Below, in pieces: positions 44,924 through 56,859 of a DNA stretch of 64,000 nt (position 1 is its first letter; every line of letters starts with the position of its first letter). The notes beneath the pieces were generated by a model. It was not told the origin of the DNA. It worked only from the letters and a program-made list of their open reading frames with translations, and did no database searches. This DNA comes from Progne subis subis (taxonomy: Eukaryota > Chordata > Aves > Passeriformes > Hirundinidae), in contig JAKJHU010000046.1 in NCBI GenBank assembly GCA_022316685.1, positions 3,526,001-3,590,000 of the forward strand, in the 5' to 3' direction. The position numbers were made by a program, and so were the translations under genes.

Positions 44924-45654
44924 ACTGGCAAATACAGTAATGCGTCTAATTTAGCAATTACACCGATTCTCCTTTATTTTCAAGTGGCGCTGGTCGTTCA
45001 GCAGAATGTCACCGTGGTGGGCAGGCGGGTGGAAGCCCGAGGACAGCCCGGCGCAGGACTGCGCAGTGCCCACTCGGGAAAGTTTGCTCGGGGGGCACAG
45101 GGCAGGTGTGGGAAAGGGGACAGCACCGGGACAGGGCGGCACCGAGGGCCTCCCGTCGGGTCTCTGCTCTTAGAGCTTCACAGTCAGCAAAACAGGACAA
45201 ACAAACTAATTCAATGTGTCGCCTCTCCCTGACAGAACGCACACAGTGTTTTATAGAAATCCGGCTGCAGAAAGGGCTGACTTTCCCGAACCCACGACCA
45301 ATGTAAAAAAGACGCTTAGAAGGAGGAGAACATCCTCAAACTACTCCGTTGTCATCGTCATCATCATCATGTCCGTTTGATTTAAAAACAGCACGATAGG
45401 GAGCACGCTCTCACTGAACGCTGTCTCCTCAGCTTTCTTTTTTTTTCCTCCCAACCCACGGCTTTGTACCCTCAGATATGCGGGCTACTGCTGCCGGTTT
45501 GAGTTGCCCTGCACGTTTTGCGTGTCTCCAGCGAGAGGGGGAACGCTGGGTGAAGAGAGGGCTGCGAGCGGGGGAACACGGGGGCTACGGGGCTGAACTT
45601 CGGGAAGGAATGAAGTAAAAAGAAGAGAGAGAATGAGAGAGTCTCCCAGGCAGC

Positions 45655-45840
45655 TCGATCCCATTAGCTCCGTCCTTGGGTTGCATATTTATACGGTCTA
45701 GGAGGTGAACAGATGGACTATCAATTTAATTCCATCTTCAACACCATCAGAGATTGATTTTCTACTCGCTTTTAATTTTGCCATAATTAATTAGATCATT
45801 ACAACTGTTTTCTATTGATCTCCCTATTTAAACCTCAGAT
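45655..45840. promoter_or_regulatory. Candidate enhancer rich in homeodomain sites
   Basis: GCATATTTATACGGTC, CTATCAATTTAATTCC, CAGAGATTGATTTTC and GCCATAATTAATTAGATCAT occur within 190 bp of non-repetitive sequence. The density of TAATTA and TGATT-type sites is among the highest in the window. Confidence 0.4.
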
Positions 45841-46516
45841 GCAAAGGGACTTCGGCAGATCCTTTAAAAACACAGAAGGGAAAAGGAACAGAGGGGTTTG
45901 CAAACTTTCTGAAGGGTTTTTTTTTTTTTTAGGTTTTGACTTAGAAGATTCTAGGTGCAGAGTAGCAAAAAACTGCCTCCTTGGCCTTTTCTTTTAGGAG
46001 GCCTTTTTCGTTGCCTTTGTAATTTTCTCTTACGTTTGGCGAATCTTTGCCATATTTATATGTAGTATACAGCATATATAATAGATTTAATTGGTTCGAT
46101 TATGAAAACATAAGCTTGCACGTGTATATGCATATATATATATTCACACACAACGTGTTTAATATTGAGATTTACAGAGGTGGTGAACACACATTTATAT
46201 ATGGGGAAACTATCGACAGAAGAGATGTGGTTTTCTGAAGGGCGAATATTTTTATTTGCCTCCCGTACGTGTCTCTCTGTTTGTGCACTTGAAGCCCTCT
46301 CTAGGTGGGGGATATCTCGCCCTGCGACTCCATCAGAAATGACAAAGGAAAACCAGCGCTATTAGCTCCGGTTCCTAGCCTCGGTTCCCGGCGCCCGCCG
46401 CAGCCTTTCTTTTCCAAGCCTCCCCTGCAGCAAACGACTGGCAGCCGGGGCAACAGCACGGCTCTGTGCTGGCAATCGGCGAGGTTTGTATTTTAAACCT
46501 CCGCATCCTTCTCCCC

Positions 46517-46690
46517 ATCCCCCCCCCCCTCCCAAAAAAAAAAAAAACAAAACAAACCCACCAAAAAAAACCCCCAAACAAAAACCCCACAAAAAACAAA
46601 CAAACAAACAAAAAAAAAAAACCCCACAAAAACCAAAAAACCCCCAAACAAACAAACAAAAAAACCCCAAAAAACCCAAAAAACCCCCTA
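46517..46690. repeat. A/C-rich low-complexity tract
   Basis: About 170 bp composed of A runs and C runs (CCCCAAAAAACCC type) with virtually no G or T. It is G/T-rich on the other strand. It sits just left of a CpG island. Confidence 0.9.
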
Positions 46691-46739
46691 AATTAAAAGC
46701 TCTGTTTATATGCTTAATTTGAGGGAACCAAACCGCGTA

Positions 46740-47290
46740 ATTGTGCTTTTACCGCGAGCGGCAGCGCCGAGGAAAACCTCTCCGGCGGGGTTTGTTTGAA
46801 GCTTTGTTTGCAAATCATAAAATTGCTGACTGGGAGACGGGGGCGATCCGGAGACGCGTCCGTCGGCGGAGCAGGTTTGGGGGGCTCAGAGGCAGTGCCG
46901 GCCCCCGCCCGCCTCAGCCCCGCGTTTGGTGCCCGCAAGGCGCTGGGCTGCCCGAGGGGCCCGAGGCGGGGACAGCGCAGATCCAGAGCCGGCACGGCGA
47001 GCAAAGTTTCCCGAGGTGGGGAGGGAGTCGGTGGAGGAAGAGTTTAAGCGACGCCCTGAACTTTCTGCGGACGGGGGGGAGCTCCGGGACTGGGGCAAAT
47101 AGACAAAGGCCGATGGAGGGGCTGGTTCGGCCGCCCGGGGCGCCTGGAGGGCGGCGAGGCAAAGCGCCCGGGCCGCTGGCGGTCGGAGCGGGCCGGGAGG
47201 GAAGGGAAGGGAAGGGACCGCGGCTTGGCCCGGCTCTCGCTCGCGTCTGCGGGTTCCGCTGTGGGTCCTTGCGAAGCTCCCACGGTAAAA
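46740..47290. promoter_or_regulatory. CpG island
   Basis: Dense CpG sequence following the A/C-rich tract. No coding evidence; the open frames on both strands come from composition. Confidence 0.5.
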
Positions 47291-47697
47291 ACGTTGGGAA
47301 CACAGCCTTTCAAGGCGTGATGGAGCGGACACCCGTAAGGAAAAGGGGTATTTAGCAGGTGAGATAGCCAAGTGTTAGAGGGGGATCTGGCAAGGCGAGG
47401 AGGATGTGCGTGGAGGAGAGCAGAAGCAGGCTGCCTCCTGCCAAAGGAGGGAGTTGGGGGTGACGGTCTCATCCCTCCCTGCTGAATATTCAGCGCCCCC
47501 CCGCCTTACCTGCTCTCCCTGAGCTCTGAGCCATGGCTCCTCTGCCTAATGGCCCGTCTCCCCGGGACGGCTGCAAGCCAGTAGATCCGCCGCGGCCTTT
47601 TCTTCGTTTCTCTCCTCCCCGCTTGGGTGTCTTGCTTTCCCCCGCTGACTTTCGAGATCTAGGCGCAACCACCCAAAACTAAACGGTTTAGATAACA

Positions 47698-47732
47698 ACA
47701 CACACACACCAGAGCACCACCACCACCACCAC

Positions 47733-47763
<31 letters not shown>

Positions 47764-47765
47764 AA
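47698..47765. repeat. (CA)n-(CAC)n-poly-A compound repeat
   Basis: CACACACACACC, then CACCACCACCACCAC, then 18 A, G and 14 A. Confidence 0.85.
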
Positions 47766-48370
47766 GCCAGCCACAGAGAAAGAAACGCCGCTCTGCTGAG
47801 CCGGGACAGGCTAAAAGGAGGGGAAAATAAATAACAATCAAAGCAAATGCAGCGCTGCTGCTTATAAAATTGGAGAGGGGCTCACCTGCTCCAGTCTACC
47901 AGGGCTGTGCAGCCAGGGAGGAAAGGGGCCGGGGGGGGGGGGTCCCGCGGGGATCCTGCGGGAGGGGGGACAATGCCTGGACTTTGAATCTGCTTCCCCT
48001 TGCCCCCTCCCTCAAGCTGGCTACCTGTAGGGAAGTCTTGTTGCGACAGCAGATTAATTTGTTGTCTTATTACCATAAAAATGTTCTCGGAGAGAGGCTG
48101 GCAAGGGAGAGGGGACGCGGGACAGAGGAGGAACTTCCTCCAAGTTGAAAAGGAAGGCGGTGGGCTGAGGCTGAGGGGGGGGGACGGGCGGGGGATTGGT
48201 CTGGATGGTGGCGCAGCCCACCCGGGAGCTGGTAGCTCTCAGTTCGGGGTCCGAACAGACTCCAGGTGGGGTGGCGGGGGACGGGGATTCCGCCGTTTAC
48301 TTTGGAGGAGACAGAAGGCAATCCTGTGAAGTATACCTCTGTGAGCACCTAGCTTTTCCCCTCTGAGAGA

Positions 48371-48448
48371 TTATTTATCCATCCGTCCATCCATCCATCC
48401 ATCCATCCATCCATCCATCCATCCATCCATCCATCCATCCATCCATTT
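48371..48448. repeat. (CCAT)n microsatellite
   Basis: Near-perfect CCAT/ATCC tetranucleotide run of about 75 bp, with one CCGT variant at the left end and CCATTTAT at the right. Confidence 0.95.
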
Positions 48449-48639
48449 ATCTGTCCACACGTCTCTTTTCTTGCTATCAAGACCATGTTTTGATAAAGGC
48501 TTTGTGACTGAAAAGAAATAAATAATAAATAGAACAAAGATCTAAAGAAAAGAAGAAAAATTTCCAGTGCTAAAGACATCACTGAACGAATATTTTTCTT
48601 TCTCTCTTTCTACTCCCCCCCTTCTATCTCCCCATTGAT

Positions 48640-49090
48640 TGAAAGTCTCTCTCAGCTCCAACAAGGAGTCCCAGGAAAAATGAACCATTCTGCTATCGAT
48701 TCTTCATTAAAATTACATTTCTGCATTTGCTAAATTGGTTTTAAAAAGCTTCCCCTGTTATTATTGTCTTGTCAGAGCCGGCGGAGCTGGGCAAACAGTA
48801 TTTAAAAGCTTGGGACCTCTCCAAGATGAGGCTGTTGGGGGTTATGTGTGTGCATGTGTTTCTTTTTCTAAAGTGTTTGGGAAAATGTTAACAACGCGGA
48901 CTGGCGAAAAGCACGCCCCAGACAAGTGGAGAACTGTAAAAATAAGGAAGGCGGAGGGAACGCTTTCCTTCATATCACTTAAAAATCATCGATTGCCTCT
49001 TCAAGCAAAGAGAGAGAAAAAAAGTTTCATTTTAAATATTAAAATGGGGCACCAAAAGTCAATAATTGCAGCAATGAGTATTAGCCTCAG
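48640..49090. promoter_or_regulatory. Candidate conserved block
   Basis: CATTGATTGAAAG, TTCATTAAAATTACATTTC, TTATTATTGTCTTGTC (SOX-like), AAAAATCATCGATTGCC and AAGTCAATAATTGCAGC are spread over 450 bp with no repeat. It may be two elements. Confidence 0.3.
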
Positions 49091-49329
49091 ACGCCGTCTC
49101 CAGCCTTGTCTGCAGCAGCCGCCGAATCTGTCTGGAGTGGTTCCTCACCTCCCTGCAGCCCGAGCCCTGCTCGCAGCCGCGCTGAAATGCTTCCTCGGTG
49201 AGATGTTTAAATAAGTCCAGATAGCCCTGACACATGCACCGGGTTCCTCCGACCTTACCCCAACAAACCCCACGGAATCCCCGTCCTCCCTCCCCAGACT
49301 GGTGCGGGAGAAACCCAGAAGGGACCCTG

Positions 49330-49560
49330 GGAGATTTACTTTGAATTCTGCAAATCTCTCTCGAAAGAGCAGGGAAGCAGAAATGTCTTCCTGATGTGTT
49401 TATCCCCTAATCAGTTCATTAGTTATAAACAACATGACATTAGAAGTTAGGAGGCAGTTGATATTAATTTTTATTTAACTAGTTGATGTTTAATCCGTCA
49501 CGCCAGACTGCTTAGAGAGAGCTGCCTGACACAAACCAGTTAGAACTTCATACACCGCGA
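49330..49560. promoter_or_regulatory. Candidate conserved block
   Basis: CCCCTAATCAGTTCATTAG, AACAACATGACATTAG and GTTGATGTTTAATCCGTC form an AT-rich, non-repetitive block abutting a CpG island. Confidence 0.35.
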
Positions 49561-49970
49561 TGATCGGCCGGGCATTGGGACAAACAAGCGGCGGTGGGGG
49601 GGCGAGGGGCAAGGAAACAGAAGGGAAGGGAGCAATGGGGAGAGGGATAAACCCAGGAAAAGGGAGGGGGGGGGAAGCAGCAAAAGAGACCGGGAAATTC
49701 CCCCTTCCCTGTATAAAATGTTTGTGTGAATCGTCAGAGAAGGGAAGGGGCGGAGGGGGGGGGAGGGGGGCGAAGCATGAAAAATATCGTCAGGAGGCTG
49801 AGCCGAGCGGGCCGAGAAGGGCAAGGTGCCCATGCCAGCCACCCCTGCGGGCTATGGGGCGGCCCGGGGGCTTGGGGCGGGCTGGGCGACAGGGCCGGGG
49901 CTGCCCGGGGGTTCAGCCCCTGGAGGGGCGGCTGTGCGCCGTCGGGCAGAGCGGGGGGCACCGCCGAGAC
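49560..49970. promoter_or_regulatory. G-rich CpG island
   Basis: G-rich on the plus strand, with many GGGG runs and CpG. It directly follows a candidate conserved block (49330-49560). Confidence 0.45.
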
Positions 49971-50499
49971 AGTCCTCTCTTAATTAAAAAGGGCACAGGT
50001 TAATTAGCACGAGGCTAGCCGAAGGAGAACAGCAACACATGGTGGGGCCGAGATAAACGGGAACCGGACTTTTTTCCGGTTTCCCGGTGTGTAAGGGTCC
50101 TCTTCGGTGCCAGTCCTCCTCGGTGCGACCCTTAACCAAAGAGCGCAGGTGCTGCTGCAGATAAAGAGTGAACAACTACGGGTACCTCAGCGGACGCACG
50201 ACTCTTCCTGCCTTAAAGCTGTGTTGAAGTATAATCTAAGGCGAGTCTAGAATTACAGACTTCTCTGTTAAAATTTCTTGTTTCTTCCCTTGCAGCAAAC
50301 TGGTGCTCCACGAACGGTTATAGCGTAGCTGATTGGCTCCCAGCAATCTCTATATACGCGCTCTGTACCCTGCCGACACGTTGGTCGCCCACTCTCGCCT
50401 TTGCCCCCGAGGGGAGCGCCAAGCGTTATCCCAACACCTTCCCCTTCTGTTGCGGGACCCCCGGCGTTTCTTCCCCCGCGTGAGTGCTGCTGTGCGCTC

Positions 50500-50780
50500 T
50501 TTCACTCAGCGCTGTTTTGATGTATTGATGCCAGCTATTGTGACTGTGTCTGCACCTATTTCACAATTAAAACATTTCTTGGCCAACCAGGAAAACCCTC
50601 GGCAGCAGCTCGGTGCGTTGCTTGCCCCGGACACCCGTTCCTCCGTGCGGCAGCAGCCGTGCGACTGTGACTACGGGGAAAGTGTTCTGCGACACATATT
50701 TTAATATCAATTTCCATATTAATCAATCACCTCAAACATCTATCTGCTGGATAAAGGAAATAGTTCGCATTCCGAAGAAA
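50500..50780. promoter_or_regulatory. Candidate enhancer with PBX-HOX-like site
   Basis: TTTTGATGTATTGATGCCAG, CTATTGTGACTG (SOX-like), TTCACAATTAAAACATTTC, and a minus-strand TGATTGATTA (50720-50729) matching PBX-HOX TGATTNAT. The middle third is more GC-rich. Confidence 0.4.
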
Positions 50781-51269
50781 ATTGCCTGCTTTCCTGCAGT
50801 TAATAGTTAACTCCGTAACAGAAAGTTCCCAGGGAAATGCGGAGGCAGAGGGAGCGCGGTTCTCCCTGCTCCTACCCAGCACCGGCCGCCGCTTCCCCCC
50901 GGCCGCGGCCACTCGTACCACTCGGGAAAATCCCCCCGCTCCTCCACTGCGGGCTCGGGCTCCGGCTGCCTGCACCTTCAGGGAAGAAAGCAGGACGGAG
51001 TGTTTTAAGGAATAAACTCCTGATGGGGCTGTGGTGGGCAAAAGGGAGACTGGCAGGCTCTTTCTCCATAGTCCGAGACAGAAAGTGGTGCAACAGGTAA
51101 TAGGGCAGACACTAGCGACACGGGGAACAGGGACGATTGCTTGGCTGTTTGGCTTGAGAGCATTGTAAGGATATGAATGCCTTTCCCTTTGTCCAGCGTT
51201 TCCTCTCCCTTTCTCTGAGGCAGGGTGTGCTTTGAAGGGTGGAGAGGATATTAAAAAGAGGACCTACGG

Positions 51270-52600
51270 AGGAACGGGCAAGGGAGAGGCAAGGACAGAG
51301 GCTGGACCCCGGCCGGGGGCTTCGGCACTAGGAGGCCGCTCCCTGCCGTTCGTCCGGCCGGCAGCCGAGCACAGGCAGATCCGGCCCTTTTCCCGAGACT
51401 TTCGGGGTGACTTCAGAGTTGCGGGATGTCCGCGCCGCTGCCACTTTGCCCCGCACTGTTGCCTCAGTGTTGGGGTGGCCACCTGGTGCTTTTTCATGGT
51501 GATGGCGGAACGGGGGAGGACAAAGGGAACGGTGAGAGGAGCAGGGCAAGGAGTGAGCCTCTCCCCTGTTCCGGGGTTGTCCGTGGGGGTTGAGAGATGA
51601 GCGGGAGTACTTTGAGCTACCAAAGTTGCAGGGATGCTGCTGGCACGGGGAAAGGCTGCCTTTGCCGTGGCTGAGCTGGTGTCAGAGCAGCGGATTGGGA
51701 AGGGGGTTGCGAGAAGTTTGGGGTGGGTGGGGTGAATGCCTGGAGGCGGTGGGTTAGGGCTGTCGTGGGATGGAATCCGCCCGGCCGCCCGCGGGACGCA
51801 ACCAAGGAGCTATCGCTGCCTTCGGGTCTTTCCGACGGGGTGTCCGGGTAGTGGGAGCTGGTCGGGAGGGATGGAACAAGGGGTAGCTGCGCCAGGCGAA
51901 GTCGGCGCAGGGGCCTTGGCGTGAAGTTGCCGACCGGGACGCGGCGCAGGGACGAACGGGCTGGGCGTGCGTGCCGGTGGCGCCCCGAGGCACGAAGCCA
52001 GGCCGGCTGCGGGAAGCCAGATCCCCCGCCAAGATCTGGCCGGGAGCTCCTGCACAGGCTCGAGGGCAGCCGGCAGGAGGGCGCAGTTTCGTTGGCTCGG
52101 GTCTCCCGACGCCCCAGCTGCGGGGCGGCCCCGGCCCCGTTCCCGTTCCCTGCCGGGCGGCCCGGTTCCCTTTCCCGTCCCCGTCCCCGTTCCCGTTCCC
52201 TGCCGGGCGGCCCGGTTCCCTTTCCCGTCCCCGTCCCCGTCCCCGTCCCCGTCCCCGTTCCCGGCCGGGCCGCGCGTCCCGCCACAGGGGGCAGTGCAGA
52301 TCGGCGGTGCCGGGCACGGGGCCCCGGCCGGGGGGTGCGGCCCCAGACCCGGAGCCGAGGAGTGTTAATCCCTCTCTGCCCTGTGGTGACGTTTAGATAA
52401 AAAAAAAAAAAAAAACAAAAAAAAAAAAACCACCACGCTTCCCAGAGTGTTTCCACTGCTCCGGCTGGTGGTCCCGCTCGGAGGCGGTGGCTGACAAAAC
52501 CAGGAGAAGTCTCCCGGGGTCGGGGATACCGCACCCCCTACCCGGGGCTGGGGGCGAGCGGGCGGCAGTGCTCTCCCGAAAGTCGGGGAGACGTCGGTGT
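51270..52600. promoter_or_regulatory. Large CpG island
   Basis: The longest CpG island upstream of the promoter region, about 1.3 kb, containing the hexanucleotide minisatellite. A 305-codon minus-strand frame here has low-complexity Arg/Gly/Pro composition and no recognisable domain, so I do not call a gene. Confidence 0.55.
52139..52262. repeat. GTCCCC/GTTCCC hexanucleotide minisatellite with 50-bp duplication
   Basis: Hexamers GTCCCC and GTTCCC are interspersed with TGCCGGGCGGCCCGGTTCCC, which recurs exactly 50 bp apart (52151 and 52201). The array lies within a CpG island. Confidence 0.9.
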
Positions 52601-53065
52601 GATCTCTTATTCCTTCTCCAGGTAGTTCAGCACAAGTTTCTATCTCGAGGAAGGGGACCCGGCAGCCAGATGGCCTGCGGGCGCACCGTGCTTAGGGACA
52701 GCCTGGTTCCTCAGGGCCCGGGAAATCTGGAGGGTTTGGGGAATCTGGAGAGTCCCAGCGTGGATTAAGATAGGAATGAGGGAGATGGACTCGTAGGCGC
52801 GGGGCTTCTGCTCACCGTTGCCAGAATTGGAGAAGAGGAAAGGAAAAATGGAAGATCACATAAAAACCATGACAGGGTGCGGCAGTGGAACACTGGAATG
52901 CTCCCTGTGCCAATGTGCCAAACAAGGTGAAAATAAAAAGCATAGAACTAAATTAGAAGATGAAAATTAGGATGAATGGGTAGACAGAGAGACAGACATT
53001 GACCTTTACTAATATTAGAAAAAAAGGTCTGAATAAAGAAAGGGATGTTTAATTTGATAAGGAAA

Positions 53066-53115
53066 GATGGATGGATGGATGGATGGATGGATGGATGGAT
53101 GGATGGATGGATGGA
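53066..53115. repeat. (ATGG)n microsatellite
   Basis: About 50 bp of perfect ATGG/GGAT units, the reverse complement of the (CCAT)n repeat 4.6 kb to the left. Confidence 0.95.
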
Positions 53116-53479
53116 TAAATGGACAGGATGGGCGAAACAAAAAATATGAGAAGGGGGAAACAACCCCCATCTTTCTAGCGTTTGTGGACGAAAGTAGTGA
53201 ATGAGGGGGTAAAGGAAGAGAAAGAACAAGAGAGGGAAGGATAAAAGGAAAAGGAAAGAAAAGGAAAGAAAATAAGTAAAGAATAAAGAGGTTTTTAAGA
53301 GCCGTCAAACACTTGGTAGACATGAAAATTAGAACAGAAAAGCTGAAACATTTACGGCAGCCTGCGCCGAGGTGATTTCCCCATTGGCATTTTATGGAGC
53401 TCCTAAATCTCAGCTTTACGCTGTTTTGAGCTGTAAGAATTATTTTCCGCCGCCCTTTTCTTTTTTAGGTTCACTTCCA

Positions 53480-53860
53480 GTTTCCATTGCGAGTGCCCCG
53501 GAGCAGCCGTCCCCCGAGCAGGCACCTCCGCACCGAGCCGACGGGCAGCGGGCAGCGGGCGCTGGCCCCTCCGCACCGTGGGGGACGCGGCAACCCCCGG
53601 CTCTCCAGCCCCGGCCACCCTCGGCAGCCCGGGGGTCCCGGGGGTCGCAGCAGGAGCGGCTCGCCGCTGCCTCGCAGGCGCCGGTGTGGGCCGGTGCGCA
53701 GAAGCAACAGTTCCCGGCACGTCGAGGGAAGAAGGGAAGAACCAGCTTTTCCCCGGGGCACAGCTTTCCCCAGGATGGGGAGGGAGCAAGCGGCGGCGCG
53801 GCTGGGCTGCCTTGCTCCGCAGCTCTTGCCGGGCGCGGGGCGAGTGTTGGGGAACGGCTA
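53480..53860. promoter_or_regulatory. CpG island
   Basis: CpG-dense stretch of about 380 bp. No gene recognised. Confidence 0.45.
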
Positions 53861-53948
53861 AGGGAACGACAATAAATAGACCTCGAGGTGCAAAGAGTGA
53901 AGGAGCACTCCCTTCCCCGACAGCCTGCCCTTACACCCCGTTTCCACG

Positions 53949-53988
53949 TCGGTGGAAAACTCCAAACCTCGGTGGAAAACTCCAATAC
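53949..53988. repeat. 20-bp tandem duplication with GTGGAAAAC
   Basis: Two 20-bp units (53949-53968 and 53969-53988), each TCGGTGGAAAACTCCAA plus three bases. The first also forms an inverted repeat with TTTCCAC at 53941-53947. Confidence 0.8.
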
Positions 53989-54369
53989 TCCAGGCGCTAG
54001 TAATGATAAGAGGAACAATAATGACAACAATGATAATATGCTTCCGTATATTAAAGCATAGAAAATAAATATCCTCCTACATCCGCTGCCTCCCTGGTTC
54101 CCGGATCTTTTGAACGCGCTGAGTTTTCAGTATTTTGGAGGCTGGAGTAGGTTTGAGAGAGGAACATTGAGTGTAAGAGTAAAAGCCGGGGTAGATGTAA
54201 CTCGTGTGCCTTTCACCTTTTCCCGGGAACAAAACCATTGTCCTTGTGACAAGAATCTCTGTTATGGTCTGGGAGCTGTAGAGAAAAGGGAACTTTGCAG
54301 GTCTGTCTCCTAACTCTGCTGCCGGCAGCTCCCTCCGCCTCCCCCCCTTGTCCCGCAACCCCGGCAGCC

Positions 54370-54620
54370 CCCGGGCTGTGAACCAGTTGATATAAAAGTG
54401 TGTGTGAGGGGGATAAAAGTTCCAGTCTCTCATGAGGGGAGAAGGCTGCAGGGGCAGAAGCAAGTTAATTTCCAGCCGATTTCTCATTACTCTTCTTAAC
54501 GCCTGTAAGGGAGAGAAAATTAGGCACACAGCACACGTTTTGGCCACTTCATAAAAAATGCAGATTTGAGAGATGATGTGAAATGTGCCCTCGAGTCAAT
54601 GATTAAAGATAGCTGACTAC
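54370..54620. promoter_or_regulatory. Candidate conserved block
   Basis: AACCAGTTGATATAAAAGTG, GCAAGTTAATTTCCAGCC, TCATAAAAAATGCAGATTTG and GAGTCAATGATTAAAGATAG, uninterrupted by repeats and ending at a T-run. Confidence 0.35.
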
Positions 54621-54621
54621 A

Positions 54622-54638
54622 TTTTTTTTTTTTTTTTC
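54622..54638. repeat. T-run
   Basis: Uninterrupted run of about 17 T. Confidence 0.8.
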
Positions 54639-55679
54639 CTCTTTGGAGTTGAGATGAGAAATGCCCCTGGGCTCTGTAGGTCCAGGAAGGGTCCTTTAAT
54701 AACTGATAAATTGGCCCAAGAACTCCCTCTTCCCTTTTTCCTCTCTTTCCCTCCGCCCCTCTCCCCCGGTCCCCCCCCCCAGTCTCCTCCCCGCCCTGTA
54801 CCCTCCACCGTCACACGTCGTCGACCGTCAGGGGAGAGATGCAATCCGCTGCCCTTCGCCCGGCGATCAATAGGAATCGCTCTCGGGGGATTATTTCCCG
54901 AGCGGTCCATGTGTGTCTGGACAGGGCCAGGCGTGACTCCCCAGCGAGAGAGTGCGGAGGGGCGCGGCCACTCCTGCCTTGTCCCACTCGAGTCAGTAAC
55001 TTTCGCTTCCCACCATCCCCTTAGCTTGTCAACTTTGCCTGCGAGCCAGCCAAGAGACAGAGGTTCTGATTCAACAGCGTTAAAGATTTGCACTTAAGAA
55101 TACTCGATGGAGGAGATGGCCATTCTGAAAAGACGGGTTTTCCCGTCTGTTTTGAAAGCAGAGAAAGTTAAAGCTAAATCGCCACGGGCGTCTCTGGCAG
55201 TTGTCATCTCTCCCCGTTGTCAGAAGTCGAGTCTTTTCTCCAAGTTTTCCTAAGAAACTTTTGGCATCGACGGATATCCGTGTAAAGGGGGAGCACTCGC
55301 CTCCTCCTGCCACGGCCACTCCTAAGCGGACAAAGAAGCGTTTGCCGAGCCCTGCCAGGGGGAGGTTTAAAAGCACAATGAAGGGAAACTGTCAGGAAGA
55401 GCCCTGATCTGTCTCTTCCCTGCCTGGCGTCGGAGGTTACAGAACGCCCGGGCTGCTGGCTTCCAGGGCTGGCATTGTCGGTAAAAACAGGAGTTAGGAC
55501 TGCTGAGGGTGGGGCGAAGGAGAGCAGTGCCCTCCAAAAAGGCACTTCAGTTTCTTTCTCAAAAGCATCCTTCCCTGCGGTCCCCATCACAAACTTGAGA
55601 GGAAGAAAAAATAGAAAGGGAAGGAAAGATAAGAGAGAAGGCATGGGGGGGGGGGGGATAAAATCAAAGCTTTCCAGCC

Positions 55680-56470
55680 CGCTGGAAGAAGAAATGTGTA
55701 TTTCTTTTTTCTAAACACTTCTAATTTTTCAAACCAATTGAAAATAATACAATGTATAAAGAAAGCAGGGATGCAGTTTTCCAGAGCTCAGCTGCTGAAT
55801 AACTCCTCATCAGCCGAACCGATTTCTTTGATTAATCCCGAGGTCTGAAGTGGAAGCAGTTCCAGTGTGATACCTTACACGCCAATATGCTTCTGCTTCC
55901 CTACTTTGTTAGACTCATTTATGCGCATTTTTAAACAATAATTTCGACTTCTTTCCCCTTTAATAAATCCATTTTTTGAAGCGATACCTGCTTTCTAATT
56001 GCCCTGAATAAATACCTTTCCCCCCATCTCCGGTTTCCTATGTCCAATGGCACCCCAGTGGGAAGGAGGTCTCAGGCACCAGGCCGGGGGACTGGACCAC
56101 CCCAGCTCCTGACAATTTCCCCCTGTTCGTTAGTCAAGAACTTGTAATTGTAATTTTGTGTGCGAAACGGTGCGGACCGACATTCACTGTCTTAATGGGA
56201 CCTAATGTAACTGCACGCGATCCTTTATGCAACCATATATATAACGAGCGCTCTCATCGCTAGACGTATTGCCAACTCTCAGATTCCCTGTGTAACTATA
56301 AGTATATACGTTATGTTCACAACTGCGCGCACATACCCGAAATAGATTCGTCTGTGGAGAGGAATATGTGGCAATATATAAGAAATGTATAATATAAGCC
56401 CGAATCTTTATATCAGAACGAAGAGACTTGATTTTTAATATATTTTATTGCATATAACTATTTCTTTTGG
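55680..56470. promoter_or_regulatory. Candidate conserved region, possibly several elements
   Basis: About 800 bp of unique sequence with TTTGATTAATCCCGAGG, TTATGCGCATTTTTAAAC, GAACTTGTAATTGTAATTTT and CCGACATTCACTGTC. CpGs occur in otherwise AT-rich DNA (GCGAAACGGTGCGGACCGAC near 56161), which is unusual outside islands and suggests selection or lack of methylation. Confidence 0.35.
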
Positions 56471-56859
56471 AGACAGCTAGGGAGCATTTAGTACACGGCG
56501 AGATGCACCTGTGTGGGGATCCGAACGGCAATGTTGCCTTGCGCTTGCATAGCCTGTGCTTATGAACATATTTCTCATGTATCTCTCCCTCCTCTTCTCC
56601 ATTTATAAAATATCAGTGTGATCCTTTAGAAAAGCTGCGAGCTCTGCACAGTTCTTTACCCTTTTGCCAGATGATGCCGTTGTTTATAAAATCGCACTTC
56701 TCTGCCAGGCGGCTTGCACCGTCCGTACTAATTCACACTACCGAGTCATTTATCCAGCTTTCATTTCTCCCTGAATTACCCGTCTCGGAGTCAACCAGAA
56801 GCACCAAATTCCTGCCTTTCTGATGAATGGACAATATTGTCCGCTCTTTTCAGGGCGAG

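Noticed and set aside
51617..52534. 305-codon minus-strand frame
   Set aside because: It crosses the GTCCCC minisatellite, giving (GT)n/(RG)n-type residues. There is no recognisable family, and GC-rich DNA has few stops by chance.
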